Shown: piece by piece, positions 16,701 through 28,244 of the stretch | How positions within the stretch are numbered: the first letter of the stretch is position 1 | How the letters are laid out: each line of letters starts with the position of its first letter | Assembly (NCBI GenBank): GCA_009602725.1 | Contig: WELB01000008.1 | Coordinates: forward strand, 307,355 to 371,354 | DNA length: 64,000 bases | Direction of reading: 5' to 3' | Source of the DNA: Spirogloea muscicola | Lineage: Eukaryota > Streptophyta > Zygnematophyceae > Spirogloeales > Spirogloeaceae | The notes under the pieces: generated by a model | What the model was told of the DNA's origin: nothing | Seen by the model: the letters and a program-made list of their open reading frames with translations, nothing else | The model's database searches: none | Translations under genes and position numbers: made by a program

Positions 16701-19700
16701 CAGCAATGTGTCCATGTAAGACCTTCAGTAAGTGTGCAAGTTTACAGCTGTGTCATACCTGCAGGTGGGGCGGCTGTGTCGACAGGCCTCGATTTACGCC
16801 GGCGCCGAGTGGCACACTGCCCCTCCCAAGGCTTGGGATGTCGCTGGAGATGCCTGGGCCTACTCGACGGGCACCGAGCTGAGTTGAGAGCACCCCGCTG
16901 GCCGCAGCACCGTCGTCCTCCTTGGGGCGCTGGGCAAGCGCCGCTCCCGACACCCCGGCGGCAGGAGTGGCGGGTGGGCCCACCCTTGCCAAGCTTGGCC
17001 GCGCTGCCAGGAGGGGGGCGCTGCTGCTTATGGGCGCTGCCCGCCCTGCAGGACTCATAGCACACCAACAATTTCAGCATGTTCAGATTGAATGCTGTGT
17101 GAATGAGCATAACAATAAGATGGAAATGAACTATATCTACTAGCATACGTCAATGAACGCATGCCCAAAAATACGGTAAAATTGGATAATAAAGGACAGG
17201 CCAAGTCTAGCTGCAACTTGCTCTTACCGCTGCTCAAGGTCCGGCTGAGCTCTGATGCCTTCAAGAGCACAGGGCTTGGAGCAGACATTAGACCACCCAC
17301 AGTCTGTGGGCTCAGTACAGCCGCGCCAGAGTGTGCCGGCAGAAGTGCTGCCGGCGATGTGCTCGCCTCTGACTCCAACTGAGCACTCTCAGTCGCATGT
17401 GAGTCGTCAACTGCGTCACTAGCAGCAGAACCATTGGTACTGGGAGATGGTCCACCAGAACTTGCTGCCGCCAGGAGGGCTGCTGCTGCAGCAGCCTGCT
17501 CACCAAAATAACAAACGGACAGTAGACAGTCAGATCATTGATAGGTGCACATCTGATCAAGCAGGAAGGCAACACAGGGTAGACTAACACATGGAGGATG
17601 TCATTTACTACGGTTGAGCAACTCAGAGTAACTGTGTCTGAAGCACAGGAACACTGTGCTACAGTAGTGAGGGCTATACCGCTTGCTGAGCAGCTGGAGG
17701 AGGAGGAAGTGGGGGCTTCAAATTGGCTGGGACAACCATGCCAGTGGCAGCAGCCACTGCTGCCTGCAAGGGGAAGGCCATGCGCAGTTCTCAGAAGAAG
17801 ACGCTTACATGCTGAATGCATAGTGGTTTGACCTTGCTAAGCGTTTCAAGTTCAAGGTTTAGGGTTTAGGATCCTCAACCCTGCTTGACATTCGTGCTAC
17901 AATGTCTCAAGCCAGGGCCGGCAGCATGATAGATTCTCAGCAGGTAGCAAAGTCTGGCTACAAACATGTGTATCATGTCTTGACTCTTTGAGCCCCTGCA
18001 TGTATGATTGCCTCTACAGCAGCTTGCCTTTTCCTTAACAACCACGGCCGTTGGTACAACAGGGATAGCGTCCAAGCTCTCCAATGCATCCAACTTCTCC
18101 AAGGGCAAGGATTGGTACAGATCATCAACGTCTTCAAAGTCGTCAAAGTCGTCCTGCACAACCAAAGTCGTCTTTCATGAGGTCGCTGTGCCTCACAGTT
18201 GTCCAGACAAGTGCATAGAGTGCATGAAGTAAAAGCCCCCCAGCCCACCAGCTTTGCTCACCAATATGTAAAACCCCTACTTATATGCACCCTCATTTGC
18301 ACACAAAGCCATAGATTTTGCTGTAGCTATAAGTTGGCACATACTCAAGCTGACAAATCTATCACCAACCCACCTCACCTGATTTCGTTCCACATAGTCC
18401 TCAACAAGGTCCTTGACGTCAGCCACCTGCTCTGGCTGGAGCTCATCATTGTCCAGCAGCCTCAGGACCATCTCCAGCTTGTTGATGTGAGCCTTGTGCC
18501 TCACTATGGACTCCTCCAAGTGTGTCTGTGCAGAGTGTGCCAGTAGTACCTTGTTATGATAATTGTGCTCTAAGTCCGATTGCCTATGACACAGCCACAT
18601 TGACAAATGGGTGCAAATGACATACCAAACGAGGAGGCCGCTGCTTCCCCTTCTTGACCTGGAGGCCCTCCATCTCACTTTCAAAGGAGTCAATCTGAGA
18701 CTCCAGCTCCGCAACCTACACGACGAACATCGCAGTGCCACTTCACAGTCTGGCCTTCTGTGCACGGGCTTGTCAATGAGTTGAAAGGTGCACTCACGCT
18801 CTGCTACATGACCAAAAAGGCTATAGCCAGTGCATCAATGTTAAATACTTCCATCATAAATTGCTCATGAGAACTTGCCATGTTGTTGAGCCACTCTCTT
18901 GACTCAGTTCTGGCCTTCTCTTTTGGATCCTGCACATCAATCATGGTTCAACTTCAGTCACTTGCACCTGTACAACTTAGTGGAATCTAATGTCTGTAAT
19001 TGCTCCAAACCTTCATCATTTTCTCAAAGCCCTGGACCACCATACGATTCAGGGCTTGCGGCACTCTACTAATGCTTGTGCTTTGGTGCAGTTAGCCCCC
19101 CCTTGAATACAGCTCGGGCAGAGAACACAAGACATTGCAAACAGTTCCTGTCCTCACCAGCTTGGAGTGCTGCCCTAGGCCCTCTTTAGAGAAGGCCTTT
19201 GTCTTGGTTTCTTTCTCACAGACCTTAAACCTCTCCATCTCCCTCTCTATTTGCTTCCTGGCATCTATCAAGGCCTGCTTCAAGTGAAATCAACACCAAC
19301 AGCTGAGATCTTCAGCTGACCTCCAAGCAGTAATCCTCCAAGCAGTAATGCTGAACTCCACAAGCTCCAGACGATGACTCATTGACATCCACACACAAGT
19401 ATCAATCAATCACTTGCACTGACGATTTCTGATGCTGTCAGCAGCATGCAACATGAGCACCAATTTTCAAAGAGCAGATTGCAGATTTGGCAAGCATCCT
19501 CCAGTCTCAGCATAAGGACTTGTCAGAACCTCTGGTAAGCAGGCCCCAACCTTCTTGTCCTTGATTTCACTGGACTGTATCCACGTCTTTATCTGGTCCC
19601 GGTACCTCTGCAGCTTCTTTATCTCTTTCTTCAAGTCCCCCTCGTACTTTTCCTTTTGGTTGGCATTGTCTGTATCATACACCTGAAAATGTCCCCCAGC

Positions 19701-20400
19701 ATGTCTTGGTCAATCCTTGCAAAAAGGACAGCTCCTAAAAAACCAAATCCTCAAACCCTCCGCTAACGACGCTAGGTAGCCAAAGCACGGCCACCCACTA
19801 TGAAGTGTCTCTTGGCAAAGCCAAACTGGCGTCTTCACTGCCACGGCAGCACAGGGCAAGTAAACCCCGGGGTGTTGCTGCTTGGGTTGTCATCTCCATC
19901 TTTAAAGCTTGGATGAGACTGTCAGCTACAGCCCAGAGAGATATAGCACAGACAAATAGCTGCAAAGCACCAACGGGCTTGCTACTAAAGTATACACCTC
20001 ACTCACACGCCCTGCTGCCCTAGGGCTCAGCTTTGGAGTTGTGCAGCTCGTGAAGTAGCAGGTGGAGCAATCTCAAACAGCCAAGGGGGGCTTTCAGGGC
20101 ACTGCTCACAAGGGGGCTCTTCTACCCTTCTGCTGATTCTACCCTGCCGCTGCTGCTCATAAGAGCCACCTGCTCTAACTGTGCTCTCAAGCCAAGACAG
20201 AAGCGCCAACTACTGGAAGACAAAAAGCTGGACGATAAAAGCACCAGCGGAAAATGTCAGCTTCGGTTAGTCCGAGACAATCAGCTGGCCTGAGAATTGC
20301 CGCGCACCTTGTTCCAGATGCCGTCGAAGACGTCGACGCCCTCCTGGACCTTTTTCAGCACACGGTCGATCTCGCCCTGCAGCTTGCGCGTAGAACCCAT
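13749..20400 (-). CDS. CNOT3: CCR4-NOT transcription complex subunit 3 (NOT3)
   Basis: Scaffold subunit of the CCR4-NOT deadenylase that shortens mRNA poly(A) tails. Seventeen exons (5' to 3'): 20308-20400, 19551-19682, 19158-19277, 18879-18929, 18626-18715, 18379-18525, 18028-18153, 17680-17763, 17228-17495, 16759-17045, 16178-16402, 15948-~16107, 15569-15705, 14921-15316, 14633-14752, 14231-14412, 13749-13812; about 893 aa. The N-terminal coiled coil starts [20 protein letters not shown] and contains [16 protein letters not shown] and [12 protein letters not shown], close to plant NOT3. The centre is Ala/Gln/Ser-rich. The NOT box has [20 protein letters not shown] and [18 protein letters not shown]. 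Phases agree throughout except the exon 12 acceptor, which is uncertain. Donors after exons 4 and 7 appear to be GC (GCAAG). Confidence 0.93.
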
Positions 20401-20642
20401 GGCGGCCGCCTACGCCCCACTGCTCCGCCACTCGCTGGTGCGCATCACCACATGGCGAGGCGCGTCCGAGCCCGCTTCCGCCTTCCCGTAAAGGCTTCTG
20501 AGCGGCCAGCGGCGGCCGTCCCTGCCGGCCGCTGCGGACCTGCACCTCACAGGCGTGACTGCTTGTCGTGCGACGGCAATTATGCCACGACGCTTCCTGG
20601 ACCTCCGTCCTGGCCTCCGGCACCGTCTTGTGGCGCGGCACA

Positions 20643-20669
20643 GGCGGCGGCGGCGGCGGCGGCGGCGGC
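20643..20669. repeat. (CGG)n microsatellite upstream of CNOT3
   Basis: An uninterrupted run of about nine GGC triplets in the presumed 5' region of CNOT3. Confidence 0.9.
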
Positions 20670-22179
20670 TGTGCCCTGCGGCGCGGGTGAAGGTTAGATA
20701 GCTTTGTGACACCGTTTGGTGGGCAACAACTGGTCGTGAACAGGCAAGCGGCTGCGTGAACGGTGGGACAGGCAAGGTCACAACGTTGGAATTGCAGGCC
20801 GCTCCGGGGCCCCCCGCTTTGGCGACTCGCCAGTGTTGAATGTGATAACACGGTGAATCAGCACTTCTGGGCTTCGGTAAGCATCCGAATCAGCCTAGTG
20901 GGCCGTCTGAACGCTCCCTACGGAAAGGGGTGGCCCGACACATCGGGCTCGATTCCTATTTTTGGGTCTGGATCTGAGGCGAGCGGTGCTCCGGTGTGCC
21001 CTAGCTATGGCTGCCACTCTGTGAGTGAGGGCGGAGCCTGTGCTGTCTGTGTGACTGTGTGACTGAGTGAAGGCGGAGCCTGTGCTGTTTGTGTGACTTT
21101 GTGGCTGCTCTCTAATTGAGGTCGGAATCTGTGTGCCGCCATGAGCGGGTCTGCATCTAAAGCGCCGAGACGAGGGCGGTCTGCTGGTCCTTTGGCAGAA
21201 GGGAAATGTCCAGTTGAGGACTCTGATTGGAGGGGAAGCGCGGCCAGATTGACTGGTGGCTGGGAAAGGCCAGCCCAAGAGAATGGACAAAGTCTGAGGG
21301 AGCCTGATTGGAGGAGACAAGAAGCGGAGGCTGATAAACGTGAACGACAGGAGCCACTTCACGAGCAGCCAGAGCACGGAGATACTTAGCCAGGCCGCCG
21401 CACAAAATCTGGAATTTCTTCTGCTGGCACCCTCCAAGGCATTGGTCATCTCCATGACAAAGTGCAGTCAGGAAGGATACATAATCCTCCGAATGGCGCC
21501 AGCCAATATCATCGCAGTAGCCCATGCAGCGGCGACCATACTAGCTAGCCCGAGCTGATAGACAATCAAGAAAGAGTAAAGTAAGTCGAAGTCAATGACT
21601 ACAACTAGCAAGGTCTGATGCAGATTTTGCAGTCTTCCATTACCCTGCCCACACTGGATGTTTCCACACTACATCAACGCAGCTATCTGACGACCAGTGA
21701 GGACAGGTCAACAGGCTCGCAGGTCCTCGGACATTACCATTCCACTATTCAAGTGCATCTAGTGGTGCTCTTGCTCTTGTATGCGCCTTGTGGGGTTGCT
21801 GATCAAGCACCCTGTCATTCTATTGAGCTGGCTCCTTCCAGCAATATGAACTTTAAGGCAAGAATTCTGAATACACGATGTGTCTCATTTGTGAGGGCGT
21901 GGCCATTGAGCTTAATTGAGGGCCTCGTCTTCGTCTAGTGAGCTGGCCATCTCGCAGCCATCTCTTTTGTTTCAGAATGTCTGACTTCAGGCTGCTGCAT
22001 TGCAGCTAATGAGCCTGCGTAAGTCCAACACTGCTCACCATGCTTCACCAGAATCCTCTGCTGGAGCTGTGCTGCCCCAAAAGAATTCACATGCTAAATT
22101 TCGTGTCGGCCACCATGAGTTATTTGCCTCTTCTCGCCTTCTCTTGTGTCAAGATACAGTCTGGCAGTCCCCTTCTGGC

Positions 22180-22850
22180 ACTCCTAATTGGGCTGGCCTT
22201 TCACAGCCACCACCCCTTCTTTGAGGAGCCTCTTCTTTTGTCAGCGCCTTCTTGGCAGAAGAAAGTGCTTCTTGGCAGAGCAAAAGAAATTGCTTTTCTG
22301 ACAAGGCAAAGAGCATTTTCTCCAGCCCGCCTTCATGCCACGCAAGTGCTTGCCGAGCCTCACCAGCAGGACATGCCGGGCCTTCGCAGTCCAGTGTTGC
22401 CTGCGAAGTAGTGGGTGATAAGTAGTCAAGCACTACTTTTGCCGAGAGTTCTGGGGCTACCCCTTAGCTTGTCATCCTTTCGGACTGGCTATTCACAGCC
22501 ACCCACTTAGAGCAACTACATGCGTTCCAACGCTTTCCGATACCGCTTTGCCTGAACGGTGTACTTGCTCCACTTGGCCTTCATAAGTTCATGCGCACAG
22601 TGTGCCATCACTTCGGACCTTGCTTGTTCTTTCTTGGGCTGGCACAACCCTCGTCCCCTTTCTTACATGTGCTTCTGCTTTTACAGCTCTTGACGCCTCA
22701 AAAGAGCCGCTTCTTCCTCCCTCCAATGGAAGAGTCTTCTTCTTCCTTCCAGTTTAGTCTGCCCTGGACTTTGCCTGAACAATGTATCGGCTTGAATTGG
22801 CCTCCATTTCATTTCATGCGCCCGCCGCGCCTTCTCACGGCGGCAACCCG
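22180..22850 (+). mobile_element. Group of truncated LINE tails
   Basis: Three plus-strand hairpin units (GGGCTGGCCTTTCACAGCC at 22191, a second near 22485, a third near 22638) alternate with two LINE C tail words, the clearer being TGCCTGAACAATGTATCGGC near 22770. There is no ORF end, so these are tails of several overlapping truncated insertions. Confidence 0.5.
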
Positions 22851-23034
22851 GCATTTGAACCTTGGCTGCCGGTTCGCTTGAGCTTGGCTCCTCATGGCCC
22901 GCTTCGCCGCCTCTGGAGACCGTTACTCGTACCGTGTGTTCTTTGTTGCTTTCCCCATTGTTAACCGTACCGTGAAAACCCCCGAGAAATCCAATCCGCC
23001 AAAGTGCTCGGCCGAAGTTGCCGGGGCGCGACGG

Positions 23035-23420
23035 CGCGGCAGGAAGAAAATGCTAGCCCATTGAGGATAGGGGCTGGAAAAGCCAGCCAAAAAAGTATGA
23101 AGAGAGTACGAGAAGGGGGCCAGGAGAAGCGCTAAGAAAGACAAGCACACAAAGAAACAAAGCAGCTACGGATAACTCAGCAACCCCTGCTAAGGAGCCG
23201 CAGATCAGAGATGCTAGGCTCCTGGAAGTGGGTCTCCTGGCCAGAGCCAGAGGCAGCAGCTAGAGAAGAAAGTGCTCGCCCATTGAGAATAGGGGCTGGA
23301 ACAACCAGCCCGAAAAAGAATGAACAGAGTACGAGAAGGGGGCCAGGGGAAGCGCTAAGTAACAGAAACAAAGCTGCTACGAGACACTCAGTAACCCCTG
23401 GCTGGAAGCGAGGCTCTGCC
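23035..23420 (-). mobile_element. Tandem LINE B 3' ends
   Basis: On the minus strand the order is B tail (23420-23265), the last 29 codons of the ORF ending SISDLRLLSRGC and a stop (23265-23177), then a second B tail (23177-23035). Both tails contain the GGGCTGG...CCAGCCCC hairpin and CTCAATGGGCGAG. Either a 5'-truncated copy inserted into the tail of another, or the element tandemly duplicated. Confidence 0.65.
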
Positions 23421-24120
23421 GGCACGAAGGGCAGGGCAGTGCTCGGCGCGGGAGGCGAGAGCCGGGAATCACGCCGTAGTCAACGGCATGACCGCGCCAA
23501 GCCCGGGGAAGCGGTGCTCCGGCCTGCCGAGCGGAGATTGAAGGAAGGCCCGCTTCCTAAGCAGCTTAGATCGGGTCAGCGCCTCCGCAGCACGCCCCAT
23601 CGCCCTTTCGCCACAGCCAGCGGTGGGCGCCGCCATCGCGATACTGTACCTCGTACTACTGGGTTGCTCTGGGACCCATCTCGTCACATGCGCAACGTCA
23701 ATCCCATGAAACATAATTCCATCGCCATCAACTAAGTCAACTGTCGACCACGAACCTTGTCGTCTCAACCTGCTTTGTGGCAGCGCCGGTGCAGTCGGAG
23801 GCGGCGTGGGCTGTCAGGCTAAACGACACGCCCGTTCGAGCCCGAGGTGGCTGGCGGGTAGCTAAAGGACAGGGGCTCTGTCGGCTCAGGGCCTGCATGC
23901 GCAACCGGGCGACAAGGCTCCAGTCACATCGTCAGCCTCACGGCACCACTTCATGGCCACCAACGTTGCAGTCGGGCGGCCATGGCGGCGGAAGGCCCAG
24001 CAGAAGGCGACGGGCCGCGCTGCAGGATGCGACAAGTGCTCGTACCGCTCGCCGCCTTACGTGACCTGTCGGCGCCATCGGGGCCAGAAGGCCAGGTAAG
24101 GTTGTGGCACGTCCAGGTTG
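23421..24120. other. GC-rich unassigned segment
   Basis: High-GC sequence with overlapping open frames on both strands, none with a recognisable motif. It lies between LINE B tails and an antisense LINE C tail and is probably the interior of a decayed element, but nothing here proves that. Confidence 0.4.
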
Positions 24121-24124
24121 GTAG

Positions 24125-24360
24125 GAGTAAGAGAACAAAGAAGCCGCGCGGTGCGCATGCAATAAAAGGTGGCCAATGCAAGCCAATACAGTGTTCAGGC
24201 AAAGTTGATGCTGAGAGTGCCACATAATCGATGCCCTGTGCTAAGGTGGTTAAGGAAACACTGTGACGTTTGTACCCACGGGTGAGCACGTACAAATTCG
24301 ACAGGCAAGCACACAGATGAGAGGCTCGAGGGCCTCCTGGTGAGAAGGCGCACGGTATGC
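24125..24360 (-). mobile_element. LINE C-subfamily 3' end
   Basis: On the minus strand the ORF end reads LSNLYVLTRGY, followed by the C tail with CTGAACACTGTATTGGCTTG and CATGCGCACCGCGCGG. The same order is seen at 5014-5200 and, in minus orientation, at 45880-46085. Confidence 0.6.
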
Positions 24361-24444
24361 GGCATTCATTGCAAGGGAAGGCCAGATCAAGCCGGTACAC
24401 AGTCAGGCAACAAGTGCAAATACTGGAAGAAGATCTTTCAATTG

Positions 24445-24930
24445 GGGCAATGGCTGTGAGAGGCCAGACCAAAAGGCATGAACAAAATCCGAACGGGCTG
24501 GGGCCAGAAAGCGCAACCTACGAAGCTACACACTTGACAACCACAGATGAGAGCTCAACATTCCCATTCAACGATCGGAAGTGCCAGCAGCCAAAGTGAA
24601 GCACCAGCTCTGCCAAAGAAGAGAAGCGCGGCCAGATTGACTGGTGGCTGGGAAAGGCCAGCCCAAAGGAATGGCCAAAGGGGCGAGGACTATGAAAGGG
24701 CCAAACTACAACATCATGAACAAGGTCCAGCGGGAAAAGCGTCACCCTGCCAATTCCCAGCGGAGCAGCCTAAGAACCTGCCTGCAAGTGCACAGCAGAT
24801 GTCTGAAACGCTGTGTTTGGAAATGCGCATATGGTATACCTGAGCAAGCGAGTTGACAGCGTTGAAGCCGGCATGCTCGATCTGCTGCCCTCGACATTGG
24901 CTTACTGCTCGTCGCGCCAGCCTCTGGAGT
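24445..24930 (-). mobile_element. LINE A tail and decayed C-terminal fragment
   Basis: Antisense hairpin units lie at 24448-24470 and 24645-24680; the second is a full LINE A tail (GCGCGGCCAGATTGACTGG). Downstream, the 24725-24930 minus strand resembles the RRAxxRxxGQQ-GFN-AGSLAQV-RMR region of LINE A (GQQIEHAGFNAVNSLAQVYH). Divergence is high. Confidence 0.5.
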
Positions 24931-26829
24931 AGGGCAAGCCATCAGATCTCACATGTCGATCGCCAATTCGTCAGTCGTCATTGACAGGGAAATCTGCGTC
25001 AACATCTAATGCCCTTTTGCAAAGTCCAAATCTTTCAGACTATCAGGAGTGAAAGAAGGGGCAAGCCAGGCCCGTTGGTTGCTCGAGGTGGCCAGTCAGT
25101 GGCTTTGAATCCAAACCCTAAGCAAAATGCACAAGAGTCCAGGGGGAACGCGAGCTCCACCAAAGGTGCCCTTGAATTGGTGTTGGCGGCTTGCAAGACG
25201 AAGGTGCCAGGAGCGAAGTGTGGTGGCTGTGCATGCAGATGCACTTGTGAGGGATGGTCAGGACAGCAGCCAAGATATGGGCAGCGGCCCAGAAAATGAA
25301 TAGAGCTGGCGAGCAAATACTCATTCTTATTTCTGGCCAGCGTCATATCTTCCTCTTCTAATATGAGCATCCTGGTCCAGCAAAGCAAGAGCATTGGCCG
25401 GGACTCAGTGACCCCTCAAGCAGCCAAGTGTCACAGCGGCTGTGCATGGGCAGCCCGAAACCCTCGTACATAGAGGCCCCTTCTATGTACGAGGCGATAT
25501 TGACAAGCTTGGCGACCTTCGGGGTGGATGGTCGCTCATTTCTCGTTCAAGCAAAACGTGTTGAGCTGGGTTAGCATGTTGCCTATCGTTTAGGAAAGCT
25601 AGAATAGCAGAGCCCACACATATTTCACGAGGTGATGGATCCTTGCTAAATCATACATCTGCATAGTGAACAAACGCTTCAGAATGTGCTCATAGTCCGA
25701 AGGACATTCAGTCGCTGCAATCAATCAAATGATAGTGGTTTTCCCATGAGACTCTGTGCGTGATCACTTCGGCTTTCTGCAAGTAGTGGGGGACTTCGGC
25801 AGGCCTGCGGCAGCAGCGCCTGCGGCCGAGGACGGGGTGTTTGGTCGTCAAGCCAACTTGCTCCACGATAACGCTGCTTTCTTTGGAGTCGCCGGCTATG
25901 CTGCGCCGTACAATATGCATGCCGTGGCAGGGCGGACTTCAAAAGCAAGATGGCTTTACGCATCTTTCTTCAGATGTGCTTGCCTTTGTACTTAGCCATT
26001 TAGCCTTCGTTTGTTACAAATACACGTAACTTTTTTTTTTCGCAAGCGAGCGCTTCCCTCCTCAGACGCCGCCGTGCTGAAGGCTTCGCACGGACCAAAG
26101 AGATGGCACGCGGGGCGCAAGGGAAGTACGGGTGGACAAGCCGAGCTGGTTCATGCGGTGCTGTACTGAAGGGAGCGCTGGTTGTGGAAGGCCAGCATAT
26201 GAAGGCCAGCCCAGCTATTTCTTTTCATGAAAGAGTGGACAGAAGGGTCGAAGGGCCGATCAAAAGGCTGACACGGCTGCGCAAGTGGCACTTACGAATG
26301 GGTGCTTGGCAGCCCCGAGCCAACACTTAATGCAGAAGGCAGAGGAGGTGCAGCTTGAAGACGAGCCACACGCGCACGAGAGAGCAGCTTCTCCCAAGCG
26401 AGGTTCGAGGAAGTAAGCGCTTCCAAATGGGGCGAGGGCTGTCAGAGGCCAGCCCTAATGAGGAGTTTCAGAGAGCGGTATGTTCGTCAATTCTGGGCCG
26501 TCCGGCGCTTGCAGACTTTTTTCGTTCCTCCTCTCGCAATTTTTGCACTCGATTCTGGCTTAACAGTGTATTGGCTTGACTTGACCTCCCTTATTTTTCA
26601 AGCGCTCCGCGCGCCTTCTCTCTCACAGCCATTGCCGTAGATCGGAAGGGCAGCTGGAAGAGCTCTCTTTTGAAGGTATTGACAGCCTGAGGGGGCCGGA
26701 AAGTGCTAAATTCACAAACACATATATGTCAATGTCACTGGTGATCCTGCGAGCCCACGAAGGAGAGAGAAGGTCCAAGAGGGGAAGCGGGCTCTTCCAA
26801 AGAAGTGAGCTCTTCCGAAGGGGTGGAAA
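24931..26829. other. Repeat-derived stretch without host gene
   Basis: No host gene was recognised. Hairpin units occur near 26180-26215 and 26430-26460, a LINE C tail word near 26555-26620, and a short Ty1/copia-related fossil at 25970-26035. An exact CCCTAA-type word lies at 25112. Open frames at 25708-25995 have no recognised motif. Confidence 0.5.
25970..26035 (-). mobile_element. Ty1/copia-related fossil fragment
   Basis: A short minus-strand copy of the segment around the presumed gag start of the copia-type fossil near 47.8 kb (ATGGCTAAGTACAAAGGCAA). Broken and old. Confidence 0.4.
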
Positions 26830-26940
26830 GAAAGCGCGGCCAGATTGACTGGTGGGTGGGAAGATGAGCTCGCCCATAGAAGAGAGGGGAAAGGCCAGCC
26901 CAAAGGAATGGACAAGGTCTGAGGGAGCCTGAGTGCGAAC
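26830..26940 (-). mobile_element. LINE A tail interrupted by a B-tail word
   Basis: The antisense A tail (GCGCGGCCAGATTGACTGG, later GGCCAGCCCAAAGGAATGG) is split by AGATGAGCTCGCCCATAGAA, which resembles the B tail end. This suggests a small nested insertion or a recombinant tail. Confidence 0.5.
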
Positions 26941-26974
26941 GACTAGGACTTAGGTGGAGGAGCTTGCGTGTGAA

Positions 26975-27045
26975 GTGATGGGGGGGCCATGTGTGGCCAA
27001 GTACCACAGCAAGCACATTGACAAATGTTACGTGGTAGAGTGCTG
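26975..27045 (+). mobile_element. Ty1/copia-related fossil fragment
   Basis: Plus-strand copy of the segment that also occurs at 59395-59500 and, in minus orientation, at 34190-34290 (GGGCCATGTGTGGCCAAGTA). Short, broken, and directly followed by a LINE B hairpin. Confidence 0.4.
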
Positions 27046-27244
27046 TGGGCCCTGTGCTGGCTTTTCCAGCCCCTATCCTCAATGGGCGCGCCCTTCCTTG
27101 AGAGCAGCCAGGCCGAATAAAATTGCTAAGGTCCAAAACGTGCTCTCGCATAGAAGGTAGGGGCTGGAAAAGGCCAGCCCATAAAGAAGTAAGGTCCAAA
27201 GAGCCGGAAGGCGCCTAAAGCTACGCAGCTAGACACGGGACGAC

Positions 27245-27378
27245 TGCAGATGGAAGCTCATGGAAGCTTAGCTTTAGTAGCGGAAGTAACAACGAGTGAG
27301 CAGCAGCAGCTAAAAAGACTACGATGGAAGCCTATGGAAGCTTAGCTTTAGAAGCGGAAGTAACAACGAATGGACAAG
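27245..27378. repeat. Tandem duplication, unit about 75 bp
   Basis: Two successive units each contain ATGGAAGCTTAGCTTTAG followed by AGCGGAAGTAACAACGA, starting near 27249 and 27323. They differ at only a few positions, so the duplication is fairly recent. Confidence 0.7.
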
Positions 27379-27399
27379 GTCTGAGGGAGCCCGAGTGCG

Positions 27400-27785
27400 A
27401 GTTTCCTTCGGGCTGGCCTTTCCCAGCCACCAGTCAATCTGGCCGCGCTTCTTCCTGCAGCCGGGTCGCTGGCGCAAGTGTATCGCATGCGCTTGGCCGT
27501 CTCGCTGCAGAGGTCCATGGCCCGTGCGCTGCACCTTCGTGCCGGGAGAGCCCTCGCTGCTGCCTCTGGCTCTGTCCAGGGGACCCACTTCCAGGACCCT
27601 AGCCTCTCTGATTTGCGGCTGCTTAGCAGGGGTTACTGAGTAATTTGTAGCTGCTTTCTTTCTTTGTGTGCTTTGGTTTCTTAGCGCTTCCTCGACTCTG
27701 CCTGAACAATGTATTGGCTTGAATTGGCCTCCCTTTCAATTCATGCGCCCCGCGCGCCTTCTCTCTTCCTCTGGCTTCCTCTGGC
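27400..27785 (+). mobile_element. Composite LINE: A tail, B ORF end, C tail
   Basis: Bases 27405-27460 are an A tail with hairpin. Bases 27465-27640 encode the B-type ORF end: SLAQVYRMRLAVSLQRSM in a shifted frame, then LSDLRLLSRGY and a stop. The B tail breaks off within TTAGCGCTTCC and the C tail word CTGCCTGAACAATGTATTGG follows. Three subfamily segments are joined within 380 bp. Confidence 0.6.
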
Positions 27786-27964
27786 TTCTTCCGGCTTCCG
27801 CAAATCAAAGAAAACGAGTGAGCAGCTGTAGCTGGAAAAGACTACTACTACTCTTCCAGTAGAGGGGCGATGGCTGCGATTGGCCAGCCCAAAGGGGAAA
27901 CGAACGGAAGCACGGGAGGGGGGCGGGGGGCCGGCCNTTGGGGGGCCCCCCCACGGCGCCTCTG

Positions 27965-28150
27965 CCTTTCCTCTGGCTTGCGCAGCGGGGTTGCTCTTCC
28001 TCCCCTCAGCTCATCTGACTTCCTACTGCTGACACGGGGGGTATTTTCGGGCGCCCTGTCTGCCTAGCCTTTGGCTCCGTCATGAACACCTGTATGCATC
28101 TGGCTGGCATTTCACAGCCGAGTCTTTCACATCAGCAGCCGCTTTCTTTC
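27965..28150 (+). mobile_element. LINE D-subfamily 3' end, copy 2
   Basis: Near-duplicate of 5690-5873, including the SSDFLLLTRG terminus and the hairpin GGCTGGCATTTCACAGCC. It follows a low-complexity junction with an undetermined base at 27937 and ends about 95 bp before the polygalacturonase start codon. Confidence 0.6.
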
Positions 28151-28244
28151 CCGCGCCCCCCCCAAGATCTGCGCTCGCCCACCGCTACGCCCCACCGGCC
28201 CCCACCAGCCCCACCAGCCCCAGCAGCTACCGATCGCCGCCAGC

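Larger units (their letters stand above)
20401..23034. other. CNOT3 upstream region and start of repeat island
   Basis: A (CGG)n run at 20643-20669 sits about 240 bp upstream of the CNOT3 start. Near 21000-21120 there is an imperfect tandem of a unit resembling GTGAGTGAGGGCGGAGCCTG. Bases 21235-21300 are an antisense LINE A tail with its hairpin. Bases 22185-22660 hold three plus-strand hairpin units, and 22545-22840 two copies of the LINE C tail word. No host gene was recognised. Confidence 0.6.

Noticed and set aside
18960-19060. A possible extra CNOT3 exon encoding [17 protein letters not shown]
   Set aside because: Plant NOT3 runs directly from GLGQ-PK to DPKEKA, and the neighbouring exons join in phase without it.
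25708-25995. Open frames on both strands resembling a LINE endonuclease part
   Set aside because: No zinc finger or Asp-containing block could be aligned; left as unassigned repeat-like sequence.
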